A stretch of 64,000 bases of DNA, from NCBI RefSeq assembly GCF_000429645.1, contig NZ_AUCG01000001.1, positions 1-64,000 on the forward strand, in the 5' to 3' direction. Positions within the stretch are counted from its first letter, which is position 1, and the number at the start of each line of letters is the position of its first letter. A program made the position numbers and the translations under genes. The stretch comes from Niveispirillum irakense DSM 11586 (GTDB taxonomy: Bacteria > Pseudomonadota > Alphaproteobacteria > Azospirillales > Azospirillaceae). Shown one piece after another: positions 52,470-59,819 of this stretch. Below the pieces are notes generated by a model. The model saw nothing but the letters and a program-made list of their open reading frames with translations. It made no database searches and was not told where the DNA came from.

Positions 52470-53285
52470 TCACCCGGCAGCAGCGGCCAGCACGCGCCGG
52501 GCCGCCCGTACTACGGGAATCTCGATCAGTTTGCCGTCCAGCAGGGCAACCCCGCCGCCAGCCGCGTTGAAGGCTTCGACAATGCGATTGGCGCGGGCAA
52601 TTTCCGCTTCCGTGGGCGTGAAAACACTATTTACCACCGCCACCTGGGCCGGGTGGATACAGGCGCGGGCGGTGAAGCCCAAAGCCTTGGCCCGCGCTGT
52701 GCCGGATTGCAGCCCTTCGGCGTCCGACACATCGATATGCGGCACGTCGAACAAACCGACACCACCTTCTGCGGCTGCCGCCACCAGACTGGCGCGGGCA
52801 TGGAGCAGCGGTTCCCAATCCAGGGTGCAGCCCAATTCCACCGACAGATCAACCGCGCCAAACAACAGCGCATGCACCCGCTTGGACGTGGCGATGGCAG
52901 CGGCGTTGCGCAGGCCGACCGCCGTCTCGATCAGCGGCACGAAGCGGATGGGGCGGTCGCCCATCACTTCATCCAGCAGGGCAAGGTCGGCGGGATCGGA
53001 CAGTTTCGGCAGCATCAGCGTGGTTGGTGCCGCAGCTTTGTCCAGCACCGCCAGGATATCCGCCAGACCGGTGGCGCTGCGTACCGGGTTGATGCGCAGC
53101 CACAATCCGGCAGGTGCCCCTTGCGCGGCGATGAAGTCGATGGCCGCCGCACGGGCCGCCGCCTTGCCTTCCGGTGCTACAGAATCTTCCAGGTCGATGC
53201 AGACGATATCGGCACCGGCGGCCAGCGCTTTGCCGAACCGCTCTGGCCGCGAACCGGGCACGAACAACAAAGAGCGCTCAGCCAT
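52470..53285 (-). CDS. HpcH/HpaI (CitE-like) acyl-CoA lyase
   Basis: 271 residues from ATG 53285 (GTGGGGAC upstream); an upstream start at 53297 is weaker. Landmarks are RSLLFVPGSRPERFGKAL, VCIDLEDSVAPEGK, IRFVPLIETAVGLRNAAAI, LLFGAVDLSVELG and ARACIHPAQVAVVN. The family cleaves 3-hydroxyacyl-CoA esters such as malyl-CoA or citramalyl-CoA with Mg2+. It is first in an operon of lyase, MaoC hydratase and acyl-CoA dehydrogenase, directly behind a good promoter and operator site. Confidence 0.9.
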   Translation of the reverse strand: MAERSLLFVPGSRPERFGKALAAGADIVCIDLEDSVAPEGKAAARAAAIDFIAAQGAPAGLWLRINPVRSATGLADILAVLDKAAAPTTLMLPKLSDPADLALLDEVMGDRPIRFVPLIETAVGLRNAAAIATSKRVHALLFGAVDLSVELGCTLDWEPLLHARASLVAAAAEGGVGLFDVPHIDVSDAEGLQSGTARAKALGFTARACIHPAQVAVVNSVFTPTEAEIARANRIVEAFNAAGGGVALLDGKLIEIPVVRAARRVLAAAAG

Positions 53286-53302
53286 GCGGGTCCCCACTTT
53301 CT

Positions 53303-53344
53303 ATTTGTCCGGACATAATAGAGAGCGGGACACCGCCCGGTCAA
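53303..53344 (-). promoter_or_regulatory. CitE operon promoter and operator (site 2)
   Basis: On the minus strand TTGACC (53339-53344) and TATTAT (53315-53320) are 18 bp apart. The -10 runs into ATTATGTCCGGACAA, identical over 15 bases to site 1 at 41482. The palindrome TGTCCGGACA over the -10/start region fits a repressor. Confidence 0.7.
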
Positions 53345-53352
53345 GCCCCCCC

Positions 53353-54339
53353 TCACGGGTTCTTGAGAATCTCGTCAAAGAAATCGACGGTGGCCTGAAG
53401 CGCCTTCAGATGGGTGTCGCGGGTCGCTTCCGGCGTGGCAGACAGCCAGCCATGATTGGCGCCGGCATATTCAACCAGCCGCGCATCAACCCCGGCGCCT
53501 TTCAGCTTATCCAGCATCACCTTGGCCTGGATCAGCGGAACCGCCTGATCCACCTCCCCATGCAGCAGCAGGAAGGGGGGTGTCTTGGCATCCACATAAT
53601 TGATCGGGCCGACGGCGCGGATTTCCTCCACGCAATCCTCCGCATCCTTGCAGCCCAGGAAATCATAGATCGGCTTGAAATCTTCCGGCGGGCGCGGCTT
53701 GTCGGTGACGGTGAAATCATAGATGCCGTACCAGGGCACGGCCGCCTGCACGCAATCGCCCTTCTCTACCGCAACGGTGCGGTCGCAATCCACGGCAGCC
53801 ATGGCCGCCAGATGCCCGCCGGCACTATCGCCGAACACGCCCACACGGGTCGGGTCGATGCCATATTCATCGGCGTGGGCGCGCAGCCATCGGATGGCAG
53901 CATCCACATCCTGGGCCTGGGCCGGATAGGGTGCTTCCGATTTCAGACGGTAATTGACGGCGGCAACGGCATAGCCGCGCGCGGCCAGATCGGCCATCAC
54001 GGCTGGGAAATTGGTAAACCCGGCCAGTCCGCGGGAATCGCCCATCGCCCAGCCACCGCCATGGATATAGACAAGCAGCGGCCGCTTGCTGGCCCCCGGC
54101 TTGAAATAGACATCCAGTTTCAACGGGCGATAACCGATGATGGTGGCATAGGTCAGGTCCGGCACCGCCACCACGCCGTCGGGATAGCTGACGCGCACCT
54201 TGGGCAGCTTGTCACCCTGGTTCCAGCCGGTGCCAACCTCTGCCTGGATCGGTTTGGCGGCCTGCACGGCGGATGTCGCGGATGCCAGCAAACAGAGTGC
54301 CGACAGGATAGACGCCTGAAACAGGGACTTTGTGCGCAT
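53353..54339 (-). CDS. Secreted alpha/beta esterase (BD-FAE/HSL-like)
   Basis: 328 residues from ATG 54339, chosen for the AAGG eight bases upstream; in-frame ATGs at 54345 and 54354 add 2 and 5 residues. Signal peptide (RTKSLFQASILSALCLLASA) ends near AVQAA. The HSL-type oxyanion motif HGGGWAMGDS and nucleophile GDSAGGH with Ser172 are intact; ANHGWL near the C-terminus gives the His. The family hydrolyses acyl or carbohydrate esters in the periplasm. It has the same direction as the neighbouring polysaccharide deacetylase. Confidence 0.86.
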   Translation of the reverse strand: MRTKSLFQASILSALCLLASATSAVQAAKPIQAEVGTGWNQGDKLPKVRVSYPDGVVAVPDLTYATIIGYRPLKLDVYFKPGASKRPLLVYIHGGGWAMGDSRGLAGFTNFPAVMADLAARGYAVAAVNYRLKSEAPYPAQAQDVDAAIRWLRAHADEYGIDPTRVGVFGDSAGGHLAAMAAVDCDRTVAVEKGDCVQAAVPWYGIYDFTVTDKPRPPEDFKPIYDFLGCKDAEDCVEEIRAVGPINYVDAKTPPFLLLHGEVDQAVPLIQAKVMLDKLKGAGVDARLVEYAGANHGWLSATPEATRDTHLKALQATVDFFDEILKNP

Positions 54340-54488
54340 GGGCATGGCCTTCATCGTCAAGGGGAAGGATGTCGTCCCCAGCCCTTCATCCCTGAAAGAC
54401 TGGGGATTGCATCATTCCGCCGGATGATGGCGTGCGTCGCCGCGCACCACCCAAGACGCCCGCCAGACGGACAGGAATCCAGCCATCC

Positions 54489-55376
54489 TCAACCGGCCGT
54501 GGCAGGTACGGCGTCGGCGAAAGCCTTGGCGATATTGGCCCGGCTGGTCACCCAGACATCGGGATGCCGCTTCACATGATCCAAGAAGGTCTGGAACGCA
54601 CCGATACGACCGGGGCGGCCAATGATGCGCAGATGCAGACCCAGGCTCATCATCCGCGCGCCCTCGGTATGGGCCTCACGATACAGCCAGTCGAAACTGT
54701 CGATGGCATATTGCGCCCAGTCGCGCGGGGTCAGGGACGGGGACAGCCAGAACTTCATATCGTTGCTGTCGATGGCATAGGGCATGATGACCATGGGTTT
54801 GGTCGTGCCGTCGCTCATCGGGACATGATCCCAGAACGGAAAATCGTCGGAATAATCATCCATGTGATAGGAATAGCCCTCTTCCGCCAGCAGCCGGCGG
54901 GTAGCTTCCGTATGCAGATAGCGGGACAGCCAGCCCTGGGGCCTTGTGCCGGTGGTCTTCTCGATGGATTGCCAGCCATCACGGATGAATTGCCGCTCCC
55001 GGTCTTCCTTCATCCAGAACTGGTGCGTCCAGCGGTGGCCGTGGCAGCAGATCTCGTGCCCCTGTTCCACGATCTCCGCCGCCAGATGCGGCGCCCGCTC
55101 CAGCGCCACGGCGGCTGCGGTGAAGGTAGCTTCCACGCCATATTCCTTCAGCAGCCGCATCACGCGCGGGGCGCCGGCCTTGATGCCATACTGGTAATTG
55201 CTTTCATTGCCATGGATGCGGATGGGCTTGGCAACATGGACGGAAAGCTCGTCCACCGGCTCCGGGCCCTTGTCGCCGTCCCGGATATTCTGTTCAGCCC
55301 CCTCTTCCACATTCACGACAATGGAAAGGGCCAGCTTCGCCCCGTTGGGCCAGGTGAAATCGGCGGGTGCGGGCAT
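54489..55376 (-). CDS. NodB-type deacetylase / PuuE-like amidohydrolase
   Basis: 295 residues. The polysaccharide deacetylase fold is seen in LALSIVVNVEEGAEQNIRDG, metal ligands in CCHGHRWTH (His-x3-His) and the later SGGTRPQGWLSRYL-like block. N-terminal NVEEGAE carries acidic residues where the metal-binding Asp is expected. This variant group includes PuuE, which hydrolyses allantoin, so it may act on an amide rather than a polysaccharide. There is no signal peptide, supporting a cytoplasmic small-molecule substrate. Confidence 0.82.
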   Translation of the reverse strand: MPAPADFTWPNGAKLALSIVVNVEEGAEQNIRDGDKGPEPVDELSVHVAKPIRIHGNESNYQYGIKAGAPRVMRLLKEYGVEATFTAAAVALERAPHLAAEIVEQGHEICCHGHRWTHQFWMKEDRERQFIRDGWQSIEKTTGTRPQGWLSRYLHTEATRRLLAEEGYSYHMDDYSDDFPFWDHVPMSDGTTKPMVIMPYAIDSNDMKFWLSPSLTPRDWAQYAIDSFDWLYREAHTEGARMMSLGLHLRIIGRPGRIGAFQTFLDHVKRHPDVWVTSRANIAKAFADAVPATAG

Positions 55377-55450
55377 GGGGTGACCTCAATGGTGTAAGGG
55401 TACAAGTAGAGTCTTGGGTTCCAATAGAATTGGACGCGACTCTTACTGCC

Positions 55451-55476
55451 GTCACCCCGGCCTGCGCCGGGGTGAC
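55451..55476. repeat. REP-type palindrome
   Basis: GTCACCCCGG-CCTGCG-CCGGGGTGAC, a perfect 10-bp hairpin sharing the core of the REP at 50488-50566. It lies between the deacetylase and SDR genes. Confidence 0.8.
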
Positions 55477-55532
55477 GGTGAGGGTGATACAACCTCAACC
55501 TGACAATCTGACGGACAAAACGGAAATGTACC

Positions 55533-56378
55533 TCAATGCGGCTCTTCCCCGCCCGACACATTCATGCTTTCCGCCGTGATATAGCGGGCATCGTCGGAGC
55601 AGAGGAAAGCCACCGCACCGGCGGTATCTTCCGGCAGGCCGGGCCGGCCCATGGGGATGCGGCCCTTCATGCTGTCCAGATAGGCTTCCAGCGACAGGCC
55701 CAGCTTCTGGCTGAAATATTCATTCTGCCAGGCGCCCAGCCCCGTGGTCACATGGTTGGGGCAGACATTGTTGACCGTGATCTGATGGCGCCCCAGCTCA
55801 ATTGCCGTGGAGCGTACCAGACCGACAAGCCCATGCTTGGAGGAGCAATAACCAGCCGCAAACGGGAAGCCCGACTTGGCCGCCTGGCTGGCGATATTGA
55901 TGATGCGCCCACCCTTGGCAGCAGGGACCATGATCTCTGCTGCCGCCTTGATGCCGTTGAAGCACCCGGTCAGGTTCACATCAATCACAGCCTGCCATTC
56001 GCTGGCTTCCAGTTCCAGCAGCGGCTTCATGATATAGCCGATGCCAGCATTATTGACCCAGATATCCAGGCCGCCCAGCTTCTCCACCGCGAAGGCCGCC
56101 ATGGCCCGCATGGAGGCAAGGTCGCGCACATCGCAGGTGAAAGTCTCCACCCGCGATCCGGTATCGGCGGCGATCTCCGCCGCCAGGGCCTGCATCTCCG
56201 ACAGGCCGCCGATCATGCTGTCCGGCGTAGCGGCATCGGCGGAGCGGCCGATATCCGACAGCACAACGGATGCCCCCTCAGCCGCCAGCCGGCGGGCAAT
56301 GGCCTCGCCCAGCCCCTTGCGGCGACCGGACCCGGTGACGACCGCGACCTTGCCGGCGAAACGTTTGGAAGTGCCCAT
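55533..56378 (-). CDS. Short-chain dehydrogenase/reductase
   Basis: 281 residues if started at ATG 56378, which has AAGG seven bases upstream; ATG 56384 is two codons longer. NAD(P) motif VAVVTGSGRRKGLGEAIARR has an inserted basic RRK, and NNAGIGY and the catalytic set Ser-Tyr-Lys (INIASQ, YCSSKHG) are present. C-terminal DTAGAVAFLCSDDARYITAE is classical SDR. It reversibly oxidises alcohols. It lies 13 nt after the HapK-like gene in one operon. Confidence 0.92.
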   Translation of the reverse strand: MGTSKRFAGKVAVVTGSGRRKGLGEAIARRLAAEGASVVLSDIGRSADAATPDSMIGGLSEMQALAAEIAADTGSRVETFTCDVRDLASMRAMAAFAVEKLGGLDIWVNNAGIGYIMKPLLELEASEWQAVIDVNLTGCFNGIKAAAEIMVPAAKGGRIINIASQAAKSGFPFAAGYCSSKHGLVGLVRSTAIELGRHQITVNNVCPNHVTTGLGAWQNEYFSQKLGLSLEAYLDSMKGRIPMGRPGLPEDTAGAVAFLCSDDARYITAESMNVSGGEEPH

Positions 56379-56391
56379 ATCCATACCTTTC

Positions 56392-56703
56392 TCAGCCCAG
56401 CTTGTCGGTCAGGATAAAGGTGACATCGGCCATGTCCTGGAACTGCGCGGCGATCTTCTGCATCGTCTCCGCCGCGATATCCTTGCCGAACTGGTCCATG
56501 TCGGCCACGTCGATAATCTCGACATACTGGTAAGGCGGGGCGGCATCGCTGCCCAGCATGGCTACAGAGCGGAACACGGAAAATTCCTGGATGGAAGTCA
56601 GGCCATTGACGGTGGGAAGATCGACGCTGCGCGCCCATTCCTCATAGGCGGCCTGGTCGATGCCGGGTTTCAGGTTGAACAGGGCGACGATGCGCGTGGC
56701 CAT
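56392..56703 (-). CDS. HapK/REDY-like dimeric alpha-beta barrel protein
   Basis: 103 residues from ATG 56703 with AGGTGGAGGA just upstream. MATRIVALFNLKPGIDQAAYEEWARSVDL-type start and QEFSVFRSVAMLGS match the REDY-like/HapK family of small ferredoxin-fold proteins, first described in prodigiosin clusters but now common beside aromatic-catabolic SDR genes. A catalytic or substrate-sheltering role is inferred. It is first in a two-gene operon whose promoter carries a perfect TATAAT and a 7-bp dyad. Confidence 0.8.
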   Translation of the reverse strand: MATRIVALFNLKPGIDQAAYEEWARSVDLPTVNGLTSIQEFSVFRSVAMLGSDAAPPYQYVEIIDVADMDQFGKDIAAETMQKIAAQFQDMADVTFILTDKLG

Positions 56704-56757
56704 ACCGGTTTCCTCCACCTGTCGAAGAAGATCGAAAATGCACTTGCATAGAATGCA

Positions 56758-56775
56758 TGGTATATCATTATACCA
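56758..56775. promoter_or_regulatory. Operator dyad TGGTATA-N4-TATACCA with TATAAT
   Basis: TGGTATA (56758-56764) and TATACCA (56769-56775) are exact reverse complements. On the minus strand TATAAT (56767-56772) lies inside it, so a bound protein would block the HapK/SDR promoter. GCGACA stands 16 bp upstream as a weak -35. TGCAT-AGA-ATGCA is a second dyad nearby. It lies between the divergent HapK and MDR genes and may control both. Confidence 0.65.
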
Positions 56776-56817
56776 ATTACAAGCGGTTTGTCGCGCTCAA
56801 TCGAAGGACCCCAACGC

Positions 56818-57840
56818 ATGAACAAGCGCATCGTTCTGGCCCGTCCCGTGGGGACGTCGCCTGTGATCGAGGATTTCCGGCTGGAGGAAGTTGCCCGCCC
56901 CAGCCCCGGCCCCGATCAGGTCCTGATCAAGGTCGATCACGTCTCGCTTGATCCCTATATCGCCAGCGCGCTGCGCGGCCGGCACATGTCCGGTGCCGTT
57001 GCGGTGGAAGCTGTGGTGCCCGGTGAATCGGTGGGCACCGTAGTGGAAAGCCGCCACGCCAGCCTCGTCCCCGGTGACCGGGTGCTGTGCCGCGCCGGCT
57101 GGCAGGAATATGTGGTGGCCGATGTGCCGGCCCCCGGTGTGCCGCAAGGCCCGCTAAGCCTCGCAGCGCAGAAGATTGAGCTGCTGGAAGGCGTTCCCGC
57201 CACGGCTTTGCTGGGTGTGCTGGGCATGCCCGGCCTGACGGCCTGGGCCGGCACGGTGCGCGTGCTGAAGCCGATCCCCGGCGACACGTTCGTCGTTTCC
57301 GCCGCCACCGGCCCGGTCGGTGCCACGGCGGGCCAGTTGGCCAAGCGCATGGGGGCCCGTGTTGTCGGTATTGCTGGCGGCCCGCAGAAATGCGCCTTCG
57401 CCAAGGAAACGCTTGGTTTTGATGACTGCATCGACCATCGCGATCCGGATTGGGCCGCCAATCTGGCCAAGGCCTGCCCGAACGGGATCGACTGCTATTA
57501 TGACGGTGTGGGCGGGCGCATCCTGGAAGGCGTGATGGCCCATCTGGCCATGGGTGCACGCATCGTGCTGGTTGGCATGATGGAACAGTATAAGGCTGCT
57601 ACCCCCCTGCCCGGCCCCAATCTGGTGCCGATCATCAAGTTCCGCGCCCATATGGAAGGGCTGGTGGTTTACGATTACTGGAACGAGATCGACACGTTCC
57701 GCCGCCGTGTGGCCCCGCTGGTCCGTGACGGCCAGATCATCGTGCGGGAGGAACCGGTCAACGGTCTGGCCGCCGCACCTGAAGCCCTGGTCCGCCTGAT
57801 GGCGGGCGGCAATTTCGGCAAAATGGTCCTCAACCCGTGA
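56818..57840 (+). CDS. Zinc-free MDR family NADP-dependent oxidoreductase
   Basis: 340 residues from ATG 56818 (AAGGA upstream). MDR landmarks are RPSPGPDQVLIKVDHVSLDP, GPVGATAGQLAKRMGARVVG (Rossmann) and DGVGGRILEGVMAHL; no structural-zinc cysteines are present. It resembles prostaglandin/leukotriene-type or curcumin-type reductases that reduce alkenals or enones with NADPH. It is divergent from the HapK/SDR operon and coupled by overlap to a YCII protein gene. Substrate is not known. Confidence 0.88.
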   Translation: MNKRIVLARPVGTSPVIEDFRLEEVARPSPGPDQVLIKVDHVSLDPYIASALRGRHMSGAVAVEAVVPGESVGTVVESRHASLVPGDRVLCRAGWQEYVVADVPAPGVPQGPLSLAAQKIELLEGVPATALLGVLGMPGLTAWAGTVRVLKPIPGDTFVVSAATGPVGATAGQLAKRMGARVVGIAGGPQKCAFAKETLGFDDCIDHRDPDWAANLAKACPNGIDCYYDGVGGRILEGVMAHLAMGARIVLVGMMEQYKAATPLPGPNLVPIIKFRAHMEGLVVYDYWNEIDTFRRRVAPLVRDGQIIVREEPVNGLAAAPEALVRLMAGGNFGKMVLNP

Positions 57841-58241
57841 GCGAGAACATGAGCAACACGTGCCCCGTCGTTCCCCGCCTGGAAAGCACAACCTTCCTGG
57901 TGCTGGCCTATGACATCGCCGACACGGCCCAGGCGCTGAAGCTGCGCGATGATTTCATGGAAGGCCATCTGTCCCATACGGAAGCAAACTGGACCCGGTA
58001 TGTCACCGCCGGCCCGATGCGGACCGATGACGGCCAGGGTTTTGTCGGCTCCATGTTCCTGGTCCGCGGCACGGACAAGGCGGATGTGGAGACCCTGATG
58101 AAGGGTGATCCCTATTTCCGCTGCGGTCTTTATGGCCGGGTGGAGATTGTGCCCGCCGTTGCCGCCATCGGCACTGCCATCGGTGGCCGCATCTGGACCG
58201 ATGCCGCCCGGTTGAAGAGCAACGCCGGGGCCAAGGCCTGA
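57837..58241 (+). CDS. YCII-related protein
   Basis: 134 residues if started at GTG 57837, which overlaps the MDR stop by four bases; ATG 57849 is an in-frame alternative (four residues shorter). The ferredoxin-like fold is seen in TTFLVLAYDIADTAQALKLR and GSMFLVRGTDKADVETLMKGDPYF, the YCII signature. Such small dimeric proteins often act as lactonase or dehydrochlorinase-like enzymes. Translational coupling suggests it works with the reductase. Confidence 0.8.
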   Translation: MSENMSNTCPVVPRLESTTFLVLAYDIADTAQALKLRDDFMEGHLSHTEANWTRYVTAGPMRTDDGQGFVGSMFLVRGTDKADVETLMKGDPYFRCGLYGRVEIVPAVAAIGTAIGGRIWTDAARLKSNAGAKA

Positions 58242-58250
58242 CCTTCTCTC

Positions 58251-58274
58251 TGGCGGGGGTTCAGGCCCCCGCCA
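58251..58274. terminator. Hairpin between YCII gene and phosphatase-like gene
   Basis: TGGCGGGGG (58251-58259) pairs perfectly with CCCCCGCCA (58266-58274) between two convergent genes. No T-run is visible. Confidence 0.6.
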
Positions 58275-58318
58275 GGGTCGCGGCTTATGCCAACGGACAT
58301 AATTTCCAGCCACGGATA

Positions 58319-59584
58319 TTATTGCCAGAAGGCCGGGCAGGTGCTGGGCAGACTGGCGGTCGGGATATGTTCACAGCTATTGGCGAAGGTCAGGTTGCCA
58401 TCCTTATCGGTCGAGAGCGTCCAGACCGTGTCGTAATCCGTATAGGACCAAGCCGGCAGTTGGGCCGCAGCCTGCGGATTTTTGTAAACCGACGCGAACA
58501 GGATCTTCACCGCCTTTTCGATATTCCCATGCTCCCACCCGACCAGAATGGTGGCGCCGCTGGCGCTATGCTGGAAATAGGGTGACGCGCGGTCGAATAA
58601 GGCACGGGCCAGATCTTCGGGATCATTCCACTGGAATGGCGCCAGCGTCAGCGACAATTCGCTTTGAATGGCAAAGGGCGACACGGTCAGCGTCGGCCTT
58701 ATATAGGAACAGGCGCTACCGCAATTGATCAGTCCCGCCGGGTTGGACGTGAAGATATAGTCCGGCCGACGCTTCATGATCCGCATCAGCAGCTCATTAG
58801 CGCCCAGAGCCCGCCACTGGCCCTGGCAGACATAGTTGCCATTTTCGAAACTGTCGGTCGGGTGCGCCTCCACATGGCGGATCAGATGCACTGTTTGCGA
58901 CGTATAGGGCTTAAGGCCCGGCGGGGCCGGCGCCTTCACCGTGACAGCGGCGCTGGGGCAGCTTTTGCTCAAGGGTGGCAAGGGGATCGCCGGGTAATTG
59001 GGATTGGGACCGATCCCGTCATCATAGACGCCCAGGCTCAAAGGCAACCGGTCGCCGGCCAGAACCAGATAATCCGTGCCATCAGGCAGCGGGGCGCCAG
59101 ACCCGCCAAGCGCCAGGGCCAGTTCCCCGATCACGGCGGCAGGGGCTGCCAGGATATAGGTGCCGCGCGGCTGGTTGCCCATGATGGTCGCCACCAGTGC
59201 CGCCGAGGAATTATAGGCCGATGGATTCCCCGTCTGGACCGAGGTGACATTGATGGCCCGGTCGGTCAGGAGCGCGTAGGGCTGGATGCTCTGCAGCGGC
59301 GCCATGTCATTGGTGTCGGCTGTGCTGGTCAGCGCGTAGATTGCCTGAAGCTGACCATCCTTGCCCGTGGTCAGCCCTTTCAGCATCTGACCGAATCGCA
59401 ATGAATGGTTGAGGCCGACAACGGACAGATTGTTCGTCTTCTGGCTGGCCGGCGGCACCTCAAACGACGGCACCAGCACGAAATTCCAGTCATTAGCGTT
59501 CAACGCCGGCGTTGCGGATTGCGCCATCCCTTGCTGTGGCCAGAACAGCATGAGCGCCAGAACGGCCATAAGCACCCTTTTCAT
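58319..59584 (-). CDS. Secreted histidine-phosphatase-like protein
   Basis: 421 residues from ATG 59584; signal peptide MKRVLMAVLALMLFWPQQGM ends at AQS. The C-terminal half has VHLIRHVEAHPTDSFENGNY, an RHG-type motif where Val replaces the usual Gly, and ILVGWEHGNIEKAV for the distal His. The N-terminal half has a similar layout without a clear RHG (NNLSVVGLNHSLRFGQ), hinting at an internal duplication. Several Cys pairs suggest disulfides outside the cytoplasm. Activity on phosphate esters is possible but the changed motif leaves this open. It is divergent from the molybdoenzyme gene. Confidence 0.68.
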   Translation of the reverse strand: MKRVLMAVLALMLFWPQQGMAQSATPALNANDWNFVLVPSFEVPPASQKTNNLSVVGLNHSLRFGQMLKGLTTGKDGQLQAIYALTSTADTNDMAPLQSIQPYALLTDRAINVTSVQTGNPSAYNSSAALVATIMGNQPRGTYILAAPAAVIGELALALGGSGAPLPDGTDYLVLAGDRLPLSLGVYDDGIGPNPNYPAIPLPPLSKSCPSAAVTVKAPAPPGLKPYTSQTVHLIRHVEAHPTDSFENGNYVCQGQWRALGANELLMRIMKRRPDYIFTSNPAGLINCGSACSYIRPTLTVSPFAIQSELSLTLAPFQWNDPEDLARALFDRASPYFQHSASGATILVGWEHGNIEKAVKILFASVYKNPQAAAQLPAWSYTDYDTVWTLSTDKDGNLTFANSCEHIPTASLPSTCPAFWQ

Positions 59585-59819
59585 CGCCTGTCCCCTTTGC
59601 CCCTGGGCTGTGACGTGCGCCGGCACACCACAATGTGCAGGCACTTAAAACTTCATATTATTCTATCCAAGGTGGCATATGACCCCTTTCCGTCTCCATA
59701 AAAAAGTGTATAGGTTTAATAGTTTTTCTCTATTTAATCGTTTGCCGGACATAACATATCCCTTCCGGCGCATCCTTAACGGTCACCGCAACCCCCACGG
59801 AACCGGAGCTTTTACCGCC
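59585..59819. other. Divergent promoter region, phosphatase-like (-) and molybdoenzyme (+)
   Basis: 235 nt, clearly AT-rich between 59650 and 59760, as expected of promoters for both genes. TTTGCCGGACATAACAT at 59741-59757 partly resembles the shared operator but lacks one base of its palindrome. GGAG lies 11 bases before the ATG at 59820. Confidence 0.4.

Noticed and set aside
56392-56703. Prodigiosin biosynthesis locus suggested by the HapK-like protein
   Set aside because: No other pig/red-type gene is nearby; HapK-like proteins are widespread beside SDR genes.
16687-59600. Integrated mobile island
   Set aside because: The region looks accessory, but no integrase, tRNA-linked attachment site, transposase or flanking direct repeat was found in the window.
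59741-59757. Third copy of the ATTATGTCCGGACAA operator before the molybdoenzyme
   Set aside because: The palindrome lacks one base (CCGGCAAA on the minus strand instead of CCGGACAAA), so I do not claim it as a site.
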